From Helicobacter sp. (lineage in GTDB: Bacteria; Campylobacterota; Campylobacteria; Campylobacterales; Helicobacteraceae): 64,000 bases of DNA. The translations under genes and the position numbers were made by a program. The DNA is taken from contig JAFLSC010000005.1 of NCBI GenBank assembly GCA_022511145.1, forward strand, positions 1 through 64,000, given 5' to 3'. This document shows positions 36,483-45,223 of the stretch, piece after piece; the first letter of the stretch is position 1; each line of letters begins with the position of its first letter. Under the pieces are notes generated by a model. The model was not told where the DNA came from, ran no database searches, and saw only the letters and a list, made by a program, of their open reading frames with translations.

Positions 36483-36824
36483 TTATTTATTATCGGTAAA
36501 TGCTTTGGCGACTATTTTCCAACCCTCATCAAATTTTTTGAGCATATGCAAATCCACATAATCAGCCCCAAAATAATTTTCCATAGTAATGCGAATGGCT
36601 GCTATATCATTATCAACTTCTAAAATATCCACTCTACCCACACAATCACTTGCTCCTGCTTTATCCACCCCATCAAATAGGGTTTGGATAGGCTCACCAT
36701 TAATCGTAGCGTTTTTAGCAAAAGCGGGTTTCATTAGAGAACTTTTGCCTTTTTTACAGCCCTCTAAGTAAAGATTGGCAATTTTTGTGATTTCTTCATA
36801 TTCTTTTAAACCTATTGTTTTCAT
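36483..36824 (-). CDS. NTF2-like / putative lumazine-binding protein
   Basis: 113-residue small protein with the SnoaL/NTF2-like cone fold pattern: an N-terminal helix (EITKIANLYLEGCKKG), PAFAKNATINGEPIQTLFDG, a mid beta strand VDILEVDNDIAAIRI, and a final ADYVDLHMLKKFDEGWKIV. It resembles the putative lumazine-binding family. Members are small-molecule binding or enzymatic; the role here is not known. It sits upstream of the MFS gene and divergent from the tautomerase. Confidence 0.75.
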   Translation of the reverse strand: MKTIGLKEYEEITKIANLYLEGCKKGKSSLMKPAFAKNATINGEPIQTLFDGVDKAGASDCVGRVDILEVDNDIAAIRITMENYFGADYVDLHMLKKFDEGWKIVAKAFTDNK

Positions 36825-36912
36825 TATAATTTTCTTTTTTTTAAAAATTTATGCGGAATTTTAACATAAGTAAGGTAAAATTAAAATAAAATTTAAACAT
36901 TAAGGAGTGTGT

Positions 36913-37134
36913 ATGCCTTTTGTGAATATTAGAATCACCAAAGAAAATGGCGAACCAACCACAGAGCAAAAAAAGGAGCTTATAGAAGGAGTTACAGATT
37001 TAATCGCTAGGGTTTTAGGTAAAAACAAGGCAACAACCGTTGTCATCATTGATGAAATTTCTACTGATGATTATGGTTTGGGTGGTAAAAGCATTACAGA
37101 GGTAAGAAAAGCTGCAAAAGAAAATAAAAAATAA
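36913..37134 (+). CDS. 4-oxalocrotonate tautomerase family protein (DmpI-like)
   Basis: 73 residues. These enzymes use an N-terminal proline as base. The chosen ATG at 36913 gives MPFVNIRITKENGEPT, with Pro directly after Met; a GTG six bases upstream would bury the proline and is rejected. AAGGAG lies at 36901-36906. Further features are VTDLIARVLGKNKATTVVII and the ending YGLGGKSITE, as in the Helicobacter DmpI-type tautomerase. The natural substrate in Helicobacter is not established to my knowledge. Confidence 0.92.
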   Translation: MPFVNIRITKENGEPTTEQKKELIEGVTDLIARVLGKNKATTVVIIDEISTDDYGLGGKSITEVRKAAKENKK

Positions 37135-37198
37135 CTTAAAATAAAATTATTTTATATAGAAAATTTTATCTTTTATAAAAGCATTTGTGGCGTGAGAC

Positions 37199-37975
37199 TT
37201 ATTTATTTTTATGTTCTTCTAAGGCATAACACAAAATCTCCGGACGATATTCAAAGTGCATTGTATCATAATGCCACCATCGCCCTCCCCAAATAAATCC
37301 TTCTGATTCAAAAATTTCTATGATTGCTTGGGGGATTGAGTTAGCTTGTTTGTTTGTCTGCTCTCTCTTAGATTGTTTATCCCATAGCCAATAAGAAGAA
37401 TGAGCCACATTAATATCAAGGGCAATCCCAAAACTATGAGGACTTAATTGGCTAGAACCTGCAATATTACGCCATTTATAAGTGCCTCCGATATTTTGGA
37501 GATAGACTTGCATATCTTGAGGGAGATTTTGGAGCTTATTAATCACCCTTAAAAGTGCTTCATAGGCACCATTTTGAATATTAAATGAAAAGATATTCCC
37601 ATCAACCCATACAAATTCTTTGAGATTTTTTTCCACAGCTTGTTTAGAATCCCCATAAACCGCCTTAAAAAGCCTAGTATCGCGAATCCTAGAGGAATCC
37701 TCATAAAAATACTTATTAAAACTATCAAGCGGATAAGGGTAGTTAAATGAACTTGCAAAATCAGGGGCATTAAGCAAAATCTGATAATCTGTCATTTCAG
37801 AATGAATACGCCAAGGATAAATCTTTTGATTGTAAAAAATCACTTGATGATTCTCTAAGGCTTTAATCGTATGAGGATAGCTCTGTAAAAGGCATTTTTG
37901 GGCAATCTCATCACTAGCAAATAACCCGCTAAACAAACTCAAAATTAAAAAATATCCAAAAGCTTTATAAAACAA
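37199..37975 (-). CDS. M15-family D,D-carboxypeptidase-like peptidase
   Basis: About 258 residues with a hydrophobic signal segment near the N-terminus, implying periplasmic action on peptidoglycan stem peptides. Zinc motifs are SPHSFGIALDIN near residue 180 (H and D) and HYDTMHFEYRP near 235 (catalytic E-x-H-like region), as in VanY/M15 peptidases. The frame extends upstream to a TTG at 38008, but the TTG at 37975 has AAAAGGA six bases ahead and overlaps the upstream gene by only 11 bases, so I prefer it. It follows ybgC and the DUF493 gene on one strand. Confidence 0.84.
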   Translation of the reverse strand: MFYKAFGYFLILSLFSGLFASDEIAQKCLLQSYPHTIKALENHQVIFYNQKIYPWRIHSEMTDYQILLNAPDFASSFNYPYPLDSFNKYFYEDSSRIRDTRLFKAVYGDSKQAVEKNLKEFVWVDGNIFSFNIQNGAYEALLRVINKLQNLPQDMQVYLQNIGGTYKWRNIAGSSQLSPHSFGIALDINVAHSSYWLWDKQSKREQTNKQANSIPQAIIEIFESEGFIWGGRWWHYDTMHFEYRPEILCYALEEHKNK

Positions 37976-38201
37976 ATTTAATCCTTTTATCGCTTTGTAA
38001 TTTAGCAAAAATCAAATCCCGCTCCTCCTTGCTTTGCACTTCCACTTCTAAATTAAGGCTGTGATATTTACCTTTTGAGCTTTTATTTCCAATTGTAGAG
38101 ACAAAAGGCTTATCAAAGATTTCAAAAGCTGCCTCTAATAAAATCTCTTGACTCTCTCCAATAACTCTATAATGCCATAAACAAGGATATTCAATAGGCA
38201 T
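37965..38201 (-). CDS. DUF493 (YbeD-like) domain protein
   Basis: 78-residue small protein of the YbeD/DUF493 family, a ferredoxin-like fold of unknown role. The segments PCLWHYRVIGES, HSLNLEVEVQS and EERDLIFAKLQSDKRIKFVL (given in short pieces) match. It starts on the last base of ybgC (TAATG), so translation is coupled. Helicobacter pylori has the same pair. Confidence 0.85.
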   Translation of the reverse strand: MPIEYPCLWHYRVIGESQEILLEAAFEIFDKPFVSTIGNKSSKGKYHSLNLEVEVQSKEERDLIFAKLQSDKRIKFVL

Positions 38202-38590
38202 TAGGAATTTCCTTTAGGAATCTTAGCAAAAACCTCTTTTGCCCACAAAGGTAAGGGTGTGATTTTTTGCGTCTGTGCGTTTAAGGCAACCAAAAGCACC
38301 TCGGCTGAAAAAATCTTTTTTTGGGCTAAAAAAATCTCTTGTAGAAGTAAAATCGAAGCTTTTTTGCACTCCAAAATTTGTGTTTGAATCTCTAATAAAT
38401 CACCTAGTTTTGAGGGAGAGAGAAAATCAATCTGCATTGATTTAACAACAAAGCCAATATTATCTTGTATGGGCGGGATTCCTTGAGAAAAGAAAAATTC
38501 ACTCCTTGCTCTCTCACAATATTTAATATAATTAGCGTGATACACAATCCCGCCACAATCAGTATCCTCATAATACACTCTAATTTGCAT
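38201..38590 (-). CDS. ybgC: Acyl-CoA thioesterase of the YbgC/FadM family
   Basis: 129-residue hot-dog-fold thioesterase. YYEDTDCGGIVYHANYIKYCERARSE, quoted here only as its parts (YYEDTDCGG, YHANYIKYCERARSE), contains the catalytic Asp and Tyr/His of the YbgC family, which hydrolyses acyl-CoA or acyl-ACP. In some bacteria YbgC works with the Tol-Pal system, but no tol genes are here. It is downstream of tRNA-Arg on the same strand by 54 bases. Confidence 0.9.
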   Translation of the reverse strand: MQIRVYYEDTDCGGIVYHANYIKYCERARSEFFFSQGIPPIQDNIGFVVKSMQIDFLSPSKLGDLLEIQTQILECKKASILLLQEIFLAQKKIFSAEVLLVALNAQTQKITPLPLWAKEVFAKIPKGNS

Positions 38591-38644
38591 AAATTCCCTT
38601 TAACATTGATTTTTCTTGATTTGTTTGATAAAATTAGGTTTTTG

Positions 38645-38721
38645 TGGTACGCCCAGAGGGAGTCGAACCCCCAACCCTCAGATCCGAAGTCTGATGCTCT
38701 ATCCAATTGAGCTATGGACGC
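38645..38721 (-). tRNA. tRNA-Arg, anticodon TCG
   Basis: A complete 77-base cloverleaf on the minus strand, including an encoded CCA end. Acceptor GCGTCCA pairs with TGGGCGT; D arm GCTC/GAGC; anticodon stem TCAGA/TCTGA with loop CTTCGGA, so anticodon TCG; variable loop GGGTT; T arm GGGGG-TTCGACT-CCCTC. The first acceptor pair is G-U rather than G-C. Confidence 0.95.
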
Positions 38722-38785
38722 AAAATTAAGAATGAAAATTCTAACCTTTAAATATTTAATAATCCATAAAGTCAAAGGAAAAGAA

Positions 38786-39655
38786 ATGAAAAAAATCTTG
38801 CTTTGCTGTGCCTTATTTTTGCAAATAGTCATTGCTAAACCCATTATTGCTGTGAGTATTCCTATGCAAGAGGAATTTCTAAGAAGCCTTGTAGGCGAAG
38901 AATATGAGATTGTTAGCCTTGTGAAAGTAGGAATCAATCCGCACGATTTTGAGCCTAAATTTTCTGATATTAAAAAAGTCAATGAAGCAATTGCTTATTT
39001 TGCTATCGGAATTGAGTTTGAGGAAGCTTGGCTTATGCGATTTAAAGCACAAAATCCTAAAATGCAAATTTACTCCCTTGATAAAGATATTCCCAAATTT
39101 ATTTTTAAAAATAACGCACAAGCCCACAATTTACACGAAGAACACGACCACGAAGAATATCATCACGAAAATGGCGATACGCATATTTGGCTCTCAACAA
39201 AAAATGCCAAAATCATTGCCAAAAACCTCTACAATGCCCTAAATCAAATTAATCCTAACGCAAATTATAAAGAAAATTATGAAAACCTCATCGCCTTGAT
39301 TGAAAACACAAACACCACCATACAAAACACCCTCAAAAGCGTTAAAAAACACCAAAAATTTGTTGTTTTTCACCCGATGTTAGGGTATTTTGCTAAAGAT
39401 TATGAGCTTGAAGAAATTGCCATTGAGATTGAAGGTAAAAGCCCAAAACTTAAAGAAACCGCAAGGGTTATTGAAATCATTAAAACAAATCATTTGCCTG
39501 TGATTTTTGCCCAACCGGAATTTTCAAGCAAAACCGCAGAATTTATCGCTAAAGAAAGCGGGGCAACTTTAGAGTATTTTTCTCCTCTGCAAACCCCTTG
39601 GGGAGAGAATCTCATCAATTTTGCTCAAAATCTCAAAAAATCCCTTGAAAATTAA
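38786..39655 (+). CDS. znuA: Periplasmic metal (zinc) ABC transporter binding protein
   Basis: 289 residues with a signal peptide [17 protein letters not shown]. ZnuA-type metal ligands are visible: His53 in INPHDFEPK, His133 in GDTHIWLST, His196 in VVFHPMLGY and a Glu in QPEFSSK. A His/Glu-rich loop lies at residues about 114-127, as in zinc-specific members. The frame opens upstream through the tRNA region, but the ATG at 38786 has a GGAAAAG site. No ABC permease or ATPase gene is adjacent, so partners are elsewhere. Its end overlaps apt by four bases in convergent orientation. Confidence 0.87.
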   Translation: MKKILLCCALFLQIVIAKPIIAVSIPMQEEFLRSLVGEEYEIVSLVKVGINPHDFEPKFSDIKKVNEAIAYFAIGIEFEEAWLMRFKAQNPKMQIYSLDKDIPKFIFKNNAQAHNLHEEHDHEEYHHENGDTHIWLSTKNAKIIAKNLYNALNQINPNANYKENYENLIALIENTNTTIQNTLKSVKKHQKFVVFHPMLGYFAKDYELEEIAIEIEGKSPKLKETARVIEIIKTNHLPVIFAQPEFSSKTAEFIAKESGATLEYFSPLQTPWGENLINFAQNLKKSLEN

Positions 39656-40197
39656 ATCTCCAAAACGCTATAAACTGGCACGATAGATTGAAGCTTCTTG
39701 GCTCCTTTTAAATCTTTAAGATTTAAGATAAAACAGCTCTCTACGCACTTAGCTCCTGCTTTTTTGATGAGATTTGCTGCAGCATAAGCGGTCCCTCCTG
39801 TGGCAATCAAATCATCAATCAAAAGCACCTTTTGGAGCGAATTAGCACTAAAAGCATCAATATGCACTTCAATTTCACTAAAACCATACTCTAAGGTATA
39901 TTTTTCAGAAATAGTGGTGTAAGGCAGTTTTCCTTTTTTACGGATAGGCACAAAAGCGAGATTAAGGCGATTAGCAAGAATTGAACCAAAAATAAAACCG
40001 CGACTTTCAATCCCTGCAATACAATCTAAGCAATAATCTTGATAACGTTTGATTAAATGCTCCATCAAAAAGCTAAAAGCCTTAGGATTATTCAGCAAGG
40101 TTGTAATATCCCTAAAAAGAATACCCTCTTGGGGAAAATCTTTAATTTCTCGGATAGATTGAAGTAAAAACTCTCTTTCTTGCAAACTCAATTCCAT
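39652..40197 (-). CDS. apt: Adenine phosphoribosyltransferase
   Basis: 181-residue purine salvage enzyme joining adenine and PRPP to AMP. The PRPP-binding loop [17 protein letters not shown] is near residue 127, and the N-terminal [15 protein letters not shown] near 25 and [10 protein letters not shown] near 65 are typical. It is last of the minus-strand cluster folD-lepB-M50-rpiB-coiled coil-apt, the same order as HP0577 to HP0572 in Helicobacter pylori. Confidence 0.95.
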   Translation of the reverse strand: MELSLQEREFLLQSIREIKDFPQEGILFRDITTLLNNPKAFSFLMEHLIKRYQDYCLDCIAGIESRGFIFGSILANRLNLAFVPIRKKGKLPYTTISEKYTLEYGFSEIEVHIDAFSANSLQKVLLIDDLIATGGTAYAAANLIKKAGAKCVESCFILNLKDLKGAKKLQSIVPVYSVLEI

Positions 40198-40208
40198 TTC
40201 ATCTCTCC

Positions 40209-40547
40209 TTACAACAAGGCTTCTATTTTTTGTTCTAAATCTTTAATTTTACTGCGATATTTCTCGCTTTCCACACGATATTGCGAATTTCTTTGTTTGA
40301 GGACTTTAACCTCATTTCTTAGCGAAGAAATTTCATCAGTTAAAATATCAATATTCCCTAATGCTCTTTGAAGTTGTAATTGATGTTTGCGGATTAAAAT
40401 CTCTGCTTCTTGGAGTGTGAGTTTCATTACCGCACTATTTTTCTCTTCTTTTTCGGCAACACTTTTATAAAAAAATGTCTTCACAACCATAAAAAGAACA
40501 CACAAAATAAACGCTGTTAGCACTATCCATCGCGTAAATTCATCCAC
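40209..40547 (-). CDS. Small membrane-anchored coiled-coil protein
   Basis: 112 residues: one N-terminal membrane helix (about residues 7-25), then a long heptad-rich coiled coil to the end (about 45-112). Function is unknown. A homologue occupies the same place between apt and rpiB in Helicobacter pylori, which supports it as a real gene. FtsB/DivIC-like proteins share this shape but I see no specific signature. Confidence 0.72.
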   Translation of the reverse strand: MDEFTRWIVLTAFILCVLFMVVKTFFYKSVAEKEEKNSAVMKLTLQEAEILIRKHQLQLQRALGNIDILTDEISSLRNEVKVLKQRNSQYRVESEKYRSKIKDLEQKIEALL

Positions 40548-40557
40548 TTTATTCTCC

Positions 40558-40983
40558 TTATTGTAATTTCTCTATACGGCAAAGATGTCTTCCACCTTCA
40601 AATTGAGTTTCACAAAAGCTATGCAAAATTGATTCCACAATTCCTATTCCTACTACTCTTTGTCCTAAACATAACACATTAGCATCATTATGAGCACGGC
40701 TCATCGCCGCACTATAAGGCTCATTACAAAGAGCTGCACGAATTCCTTTATAACGATTAGCAGCAATACTCATTCCAATTCCGCTCCCACAAATCAAAAT
40801 TCCAAAATTTCCTTGCTCTTCTAAGACTTTTTGACACAATAAATAAGCAAAATCAGGGTAATCCACCCTTTGTGTATCATCACAACCCAAATTCACCACT
40901 TCATACCCTTTGGATTTTAAAATCTCCATTACAAAGCCTTTAAGCTCAAATCCTGCGTGGTCATTAGCAATATAAAATTTCAC
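40558..40983 (-). CDS. rpiB: Ribose-5-phosphate isomerase B
   Basis: 141 residues, interconverts ribose 5-phosphate and ribulose 5-phosphate. YIANDHAGFELKGFVME at the N-terminus, and the active-site Cys in ILICGSGIGMSIAANRY near residue 68, with the later SRAHNDANVLCLGQRVVG, define the RpiB family. It supplies the pathway that tkt also serves. Length is normal. Confidence 0.95.
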   Translation of the reverse strand: MKFYIANDHAGFELKGFVMEILKSKGYEVVNLGCDDTQRVDYPDFAYLLCQKVLEEQGNFGILICGSGIGMSIAANRYKGIRAALCNEPYSAAMSRAHNDANVLCLGQRVVGIGIVESILHSFCETQFEGGRHLCRIEKLQ

Positions 40984-40992
40984 TTCCTCCTC

Positions 40993-41685
40993 CTAAAAAG
41001 ACAATAACCATTGTGTGATAAAATTAACCGGGGCAATGAGCAAAAATGAAAGTGGCGTGCTTAAAAGAATAAGAATAAAAATCGTCCCAAAAATAGGATT
41101 TATCTTGCTAAAAATTTGAGCAAAAAAATCGCTCTCAAAATGCAATCCCAAATAAGAAAGGGCATTAGAACCATCAAGGGGTGGAACAGGGAAGCAGTTA
41201 AAAACCCCTAAAATCACATTATAAATCATTAATTGCAAACAAAAAAACAAAATCACTTGAAAAATGATTTGAGGATTCTCAAAATACTCAAAAAAATTTG
41301 AAAAAATCCCGCCACCAAAAGCATAAATAAGAAAACTTGCTAAAATCGCCATAAGAAAATTATAACTCACTCCTGCCACAGAGACATTAAAAGCCGCTAA
41401 GTAACCACCATTATTAATCACTCTATCCATTCTCACCGGCACAGGTTTAGCCCAACCAAATAAAAAAGGTGCATTAAAGATAAACAAAGCTAAAGGAATA
41501 ATGATTGAACCCACTAAATCAATATGACTTAAGGGATTGATACTCAATCTCCCTGCTACTTTTGCTGTATCATCGCCATACCGATACGCCACAAGCCCGT
41601 GCATAATCTCGTGTCCTATAATGGCAATTAACAAGGCTAAAATCATACAAGGAAGCTTCAAAGTAAAAGGCAAAGATTCAAACAT
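40993..41685 (-). CDS. Site-2 protease family (M50) membrane metallopeptidase
   Basis: 230 residues with about six helices. The zinc motif is HEIMH in the first helix (IIGHEIMHGLVAYRYGDD), and the third ligand region is FNCFPVPPLDGSNALSY near residue 165. These are the M50 marks. The family cleaves membrane substrates; the substrate is not known here. It begins on the last base of lepB (TAATG), suggesting coupled translation. Confidence 0.9.
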   Translation of the reverse strand: MFESLPFTLKLPCMILALLIAIIGHEIMHGLVAYRYGDDTAKVAGRLSINPLSHIDLVGSIIIPLALFIFNAPFLFGWAKPVPVRMDRVINNGGYLAAFNVSVAGVSYNFLMAILASFLIYAFGGGIFSNFFEYFENPQIIFQVILFFCLQLMIYNVILGVFNCFPVPPLDGSNALSYLGLHFESDFFAQIFSKINPIFGTIFILILLSTPLSFLLIAPVNFITQWLLSF

Positions 41686-42506
41686 TAATTATCCTTTAAA
41701 TCCCTTTGAGTGATTGTCTTTTGCTCTAAAGATTTGATGCTTTTTCCTATCCTATCCCAGCGGATTTTATAATCACTATCCCAACTAAAATAAACAACCC
41801 AAGGTGTCCCGATAATATGCTGGTAATTTGCCACTCCCCAAAATCTTGAATCCTCCGAATTATTGCGATTATCCCCCATCATAAAAAATTCATCTTCCTT
41901 TGGGGCATAATAAAATGCTTCCTCGCCATTTTCTAAATAGGTTGGCTCCATTCCGATTTTTTGTCCATTATTAAAGAGTAAGATAAGCTGACTAAAAGCA
42001 TCAATGGTGGTATCCTCATAATGCACACCAGGGTGCTTTTTGGCATAGGGTTCATAATAAAATGTCTTTCCCTTATAATTAAGCGTCTTGCTTGAATCGT
42101 GCAAATAAGGATTTTCCTCCCCAAAAGCAACCCAAAGCCCTTCTTTGGTGTAAAGCACCTCATCGCCAAAAACCGCCACATTGCGTTTGACATAATGGAT
42201 TTTAGTATTTTTGGGATAAAGAAAAATAACAATATCGCCTCGCTTAGGTCGCTCTCCTTCAAATAAATGCCCATTATGATTAAAATCAGGTAAAATTTTT
42301 TGATTAAGCCAAGGAATCATCGGTGTAGGAATCCCATAAACATATTTTTTCACAAAAAGAAAATCCCCAACAAGCAAAGTATTTTTCATACTCCCGCTAG
42401 GAATAACAAAAGATTGAATCACAAAAAAAATAATAAAAAAAACAATAACAAAAGTGCCAACCCAGCTATTGCTAAAATCCACTAATTTTTTCAAAAAATT
42501 TTTCAT
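41685..42506 (-). CDS. lepB: Signal peptidase I
   Basis: 273-residue inner-membrane serine protease removing signal peptides from exported proteins. The catalytic Ser is in PSGSMKNTLLVGDF near residue 38 and the Lys in HYVKRNVAVFGD near 112; MGDNRNNSEDSRFWG near 225 is the box E. Two start codons follow each other (GTG, ATG); AAGGA spacing favours the ATG at 42506. It is one of the most conserved parts of the folD-to-apt cluster. Confidence 0.95.
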   Translation of the reverse strand: MKNFLKKLVDFSNSWVGTFVIVFFIIFFVIQSFVIPSGSMKNTLLVGDFLFVKKYVYGIPTPMIPWLNQKILPDFNHNGHLFEGERPKRGDIVIFLYPKNTKIHYVKRNVAVFGDEVLYTKEGLWVAFGEENPYLHDSSKTLNYKGKTFYYEPYAKKHPGVHYEDTTIDAFSQLILLFNNGQKIGMEPTYLENGEEAFYYAPKEDEFFMMGDNRNNSEDSRFWGVANYQHIIGTPWVVYFSWDSDYKIRWDRIGKSIKSLEQKTITQRDLKDN

Positions 42507-42524
42507 CACTTTCCTTAAAACTTC

Positions 42525-43379
42525 TTAATTTGATTTTTTAGCCCGAATCTTTGCTGCTTTAATCGTATTTTGCAAGAGCGAGGCAATCGTCATCGGACCT
42601 ACACCACCGGGTACAGGCGTAATATAACTGCACAAAGGAGCCACATTAGTATAATCCACATCACCGCTAAGACTTCCATCGTCTAAACGATTGATTCCTA
42701 CATCAATGACAACTGCCCCTTCTTTTACCATTTCTTTAGTGATAAGATTAGGCTTACCTACTGCCACACAAAGAATGTCCGCATTTTTTGTGTGCTGTGT
42801 GAGATTTTGCGTATAAATATGACAAAGGGTAATGGTTGCATTTTCATTCAAAAACAAAGAACCCAAAGGTTTTCCTACAATATTACTTGCCCCCACAATC
42901 ACGACATTTTTACCTTTTAGTGTAATATTATAATGTTTAAGTAAATTTAAAATCCCTAAAGGTGTGGCAGGTATAAAACTCTCTAAACCCTCAAAAACGC
43001 GTCCCATATTAAAGGGATGGAACCCATCAACATCTTTATTAACAGCGATAGTTTCAAGCACTTTGGTAGTATCAAGGTGTTTGGGGAGTGGGAGTTGGAC
43101 TAAAATCCCATCAATATTAGGATTGCAATTTAACATACTTAAGGTTTGAATCAAAGAATCTTGGGAAATATTTTCAGGCATTTCGTGGGTTACAGAATAA
43201 ATCCCTGTGCGTTTGCAAGCTTTGGCTTTCATATTCACATAGGCTTGACTTGCAGGGTCACCTCCCACAAGAATAACTGCTAGTCCCGGCGTGATTTTCT
43301 GTTTTGCAAGAAGACTCACTTCTTGTTTGACTTCTTCTTCAATCTGATTTGCTAAAGCCTTGCCATCTAAAATTTGCAT
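42525..43379 (-). CDS. folD: Bifunctional methylenetetrahydrofolate dehydrogenase/cyclohydrolase
   Basis: 284-residue folate enzyme interconverting methylene- and formyl-tetrahydrofolate. YVNMKAKACKRTGI near residue 50 contains the catalytic Lys, and the family marks DGILVQLPLPKH near 98 and PVPGGVGPMTIASLLQNT near 260 are present. Length is normal. First gene of the minus-strand cluster, with a short gap to the cytochrome c gene on the other strand. Confidence 0.97.
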   Translation of the reverse strand: MQILDGKALANQIEEEVKQEVSLLAKQKITPGLAVILVGGDPASQAYVNMKAKACKRTGIYSVTHEMPENISQDSLIQTLSMLNCNPNIDGILVQLPLPKHLDTTKVLETIAVNKDVDGFHPFNMGRVFEGLESFIPATPLGILNLLKHYNITLKGKNVVIVGASNIVGKPLGSLFLNENATITLCHIYTQNLTQHTKNADILCVAVGKPNLITKEMVKEGAVVIDVGINRLDDGSLSGDVDYTNVAPLCSYITPVPGGVGPMTIASLLQNTIKAAKIRAKKSN

Positions 43380-43449
43380 TAATGCCCTTTAAAAAATAAT
43401 TTTGTTATTATATAGAAAAATATTTTCTTTATACTTTAAAGGGCTTAGA

Positions 43450-43794
43450 ATGTGGAGATTTTTTTTATTAATTTGTAGTTTTGCCATCTTATTTGCTCAA
43501 GATGAAAGTTTTATCACACAAATTGAATATGGCAAAATGCTTTATGAAAACCCTCGCGGAATCGGTTGTGTGGAATGCCACGGAAAAAATGGTGAAGGGA
43601 AGCAAATCGCCAATTTCACGCACCAAAAAAAGCCTATGACGCTTTATGCACCCCCTTTACAATCTTTGAGTTTTAAAGAATTTACACAAGCTTTAGAGAA
43701 AAATACCAAAATAATGCCTAAATATTATCTCACTCCCAGCGAGATTCAAGCGATTTACCAATATATTGAATTTATTAGCCAACAAAACCAATAA
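43450..43794 (+). CDS. Small periplasmic c-type cytochrome
   Basis: 114 residues, with a signal peptide (about 1-17) and one haem motif CVECH at Cys40-Cys43-His44. A distal Met is likely in KIMPKYYLTPSE near residue 90. This is a monohaem class I cytochrome, probably an electron carrier in the periplasm. The ATG at 43450 is preceded by AAAGGG; an earlier frame opening at 43402 lacks a signal-like N-terminus. CcdA elsewhere in the window would help its maturation. Partner enzyme unknown. Confidence 0.88.
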   Translation: MWRFFLLICSFAILFAQDESFITQIEYGKMLYENPRGIGCVECHGKNGEGKQIANFTHQKKPMTLYAPPLQSLSFKEFTQALEKNTKIMPKYYLTPSEIQAIYQYIEFISQQNQ

Positions 43795-43886
43795 AAAATA
43801 TTTTTCAAAAATTTTTTTATTTACATATTGTATTTTTGATTTTTTTTTGCTATGATTTCATCAAATTTTTACACAAAGGATTTAAA

Positions 43887-45176
43887 ATGGCAAATTTAAC
43901 CCATAACAACTTTACTCCAAATACTCTAGCTCTTCACGCAGGGTATCAGTATGATAAGCAAAGGACACTTAGTGTTCCGATTTATCAAAGCACAGCGTAT
44001 GCTTTTGAAAATCTCGCTCAAGCAGCAGCACGATTTGGTTTGCAAGAATTAGGAAATATCTATTCGCGTTTAACAAACCCCACCGTTGATGTCTTAGGAC
44101 AACGCGTTGCAGCAGTTGAAGGAGGAGCTTTTGGAATCGCCACAGCAAGTGGAAGCAGTGCAATTTTTTATAGTATTGCCAATCTCGCTGAAAGTGGCGA
44201 TAATATCGCTTATTCTAATAAAATTTATGGAGGAAGCCAAACGCTTTTTGTCCATACACTCAAACGTTTTGGTATTGAGGGAAGGGTTTTTGATATTGAT
44301 GATTTAAGCACTTTAGAAAAAGTCATTGATGGCAAAACCAAAGCGATTTTCTTTGAATCCCTCTCAAATCCTCAAATTGCGATTGCTGATGTAGAGGCTA
44401 TCACAAAAATCGCCAAAAAACATAAAATCGTAAGTATTTGTGATAACACCGTGGCTACACCTCTACTTTTCCGCCCTTTTGATTATGGCGTTGATATTTC
44501 TGTCCATAGTCTTACCAAATACATTAATGGACACGGAAGCGGACTTGGTGGTGCTATTGTTGAACGCAATGGGCTTAATGATTTACTCAAAGACAATCCG
44601 CGTTACAAAGCCTTTAATACTCCTGATGAAAGCTATCACGGACTTGTTTATGCAACTCTACCGCTACCTATCTTTTGTATCCGCATTATTACAGAATGGC
44701 TAAGAAATATCGGCTCAACCTTAAGCCCACAAATTGCTTGGAATCATATTCAGGGCTTAGAAACACTAGAACTTAGGATTGAACGACACAGCCAAAATGC
44801 TTTAGAGGTTGCAAAATTCCTTGAATCTCACCCTAAAGTTAAATCTGTTTATTATCCTGCCCTACCCTCAAATCCTTATTACTCACTCTTTAAAAAATAT
44901 TTCAAAAAAGGTTTGGCAAGTGGGCTTATTAGCTTTGAAGCTCAAAGTTATGAGGAAGCTAAGAAAATTTGCGATAACCTAGAACTTTATGAAGTAGTCG
45001 CTAATATCGGAGATTCTAAATCTCTAGTGATTCACCCTGCCTCCACAACCCATTCTCAACTTAACCAACAAGAACTCGATTCAGCGGGGATTACACCTTG
45101 CACCGTTAGACTTAGTATCGGCTTAGAATCCGCAGAAGATTTGATTGCTGATTTAAAACGAGCCATAGAGAAATAA
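43887..45176 (+). CDS. metY: O-acetylhomoserine sulfhydrylase
   Basis: 429-residue PLP enzyme making homocysteine directly from O-acetylhomoserine and sulfide. The PLP lysine is in HSLTKYINGHGSGLGG near residue 210, with IYSRLTNPTVDVL near 60 and GGAFGIATASGSSAI near 90. The length and the N-terminus TLALHAGYQYD distinguish it from MetB/MetC. AAAGGA precedes the ATG at 43887. It is followed by metA; the two form a short methionine pathway. Confidence 0.94.
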   Translation: MANLTHNNFTPNTLALHAGYQYDKQRTLSVPIYQSTAYAFENLAQAAARFGLQELGNIYSRLTNPTVDVLGQRVAAVEGGAFGIATASGSSAIFYSIANLAESGDNIAYSNKIYGGSQTLFVHTLKRFGIEGRVFDIDDLSTLEKVIDGKTKAIFFESLSNPQIAIADVEAITKIAKKHKIVSICDNTVATPLLFRPFDYGVDISVHSLTKYINGHGSGLGGAIVERNGLNDLLKDNPRYKAFNTPDESYHGLVYATLPLPIFCIRIITEWLRNIGSTLSPQIAWNHIQGLETLELRIERHSQNALEVAKFLESHPKVKSVYYPALPSNPYYSLFKKYFKKGLASGLISFEAQSYEEAKKICDNLELYEVVANIGDSKSLVIHPASTTHSQLNQQELDSAGITPCTVRLSIGLESAEDLIADLKRAIEK

Positions 45177-45189
45177 CCGCTTTAAAACA

Positions 45190-45210
45190 TTTTAGCCTTT
45201 GGGGCTAAAA
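45190..45210 (+). terminator. Hairpin between metY and metA
   Basis: TTTTAGCC (45190-45197) and GGCTAAAA (45203-45210) form a perfect 8-bp stem with a 5-base loop. It lies 14 bases ahead of metA, overlapping the region of its ribosome-binding site spacing, so it could end some metY transcripts or shape metA translation. Confidence 0.5.
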
Positions 45211-45223
45211 TGAAGGAGATTTT

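Noticed and set aside
38404..38982. Open frame running through tRNA-Arg and the start of the metal-binding protein gene
   Set aside because: It crosses the tRNA and opposes two well-supported genes; the translation has no coherent protein pattern.
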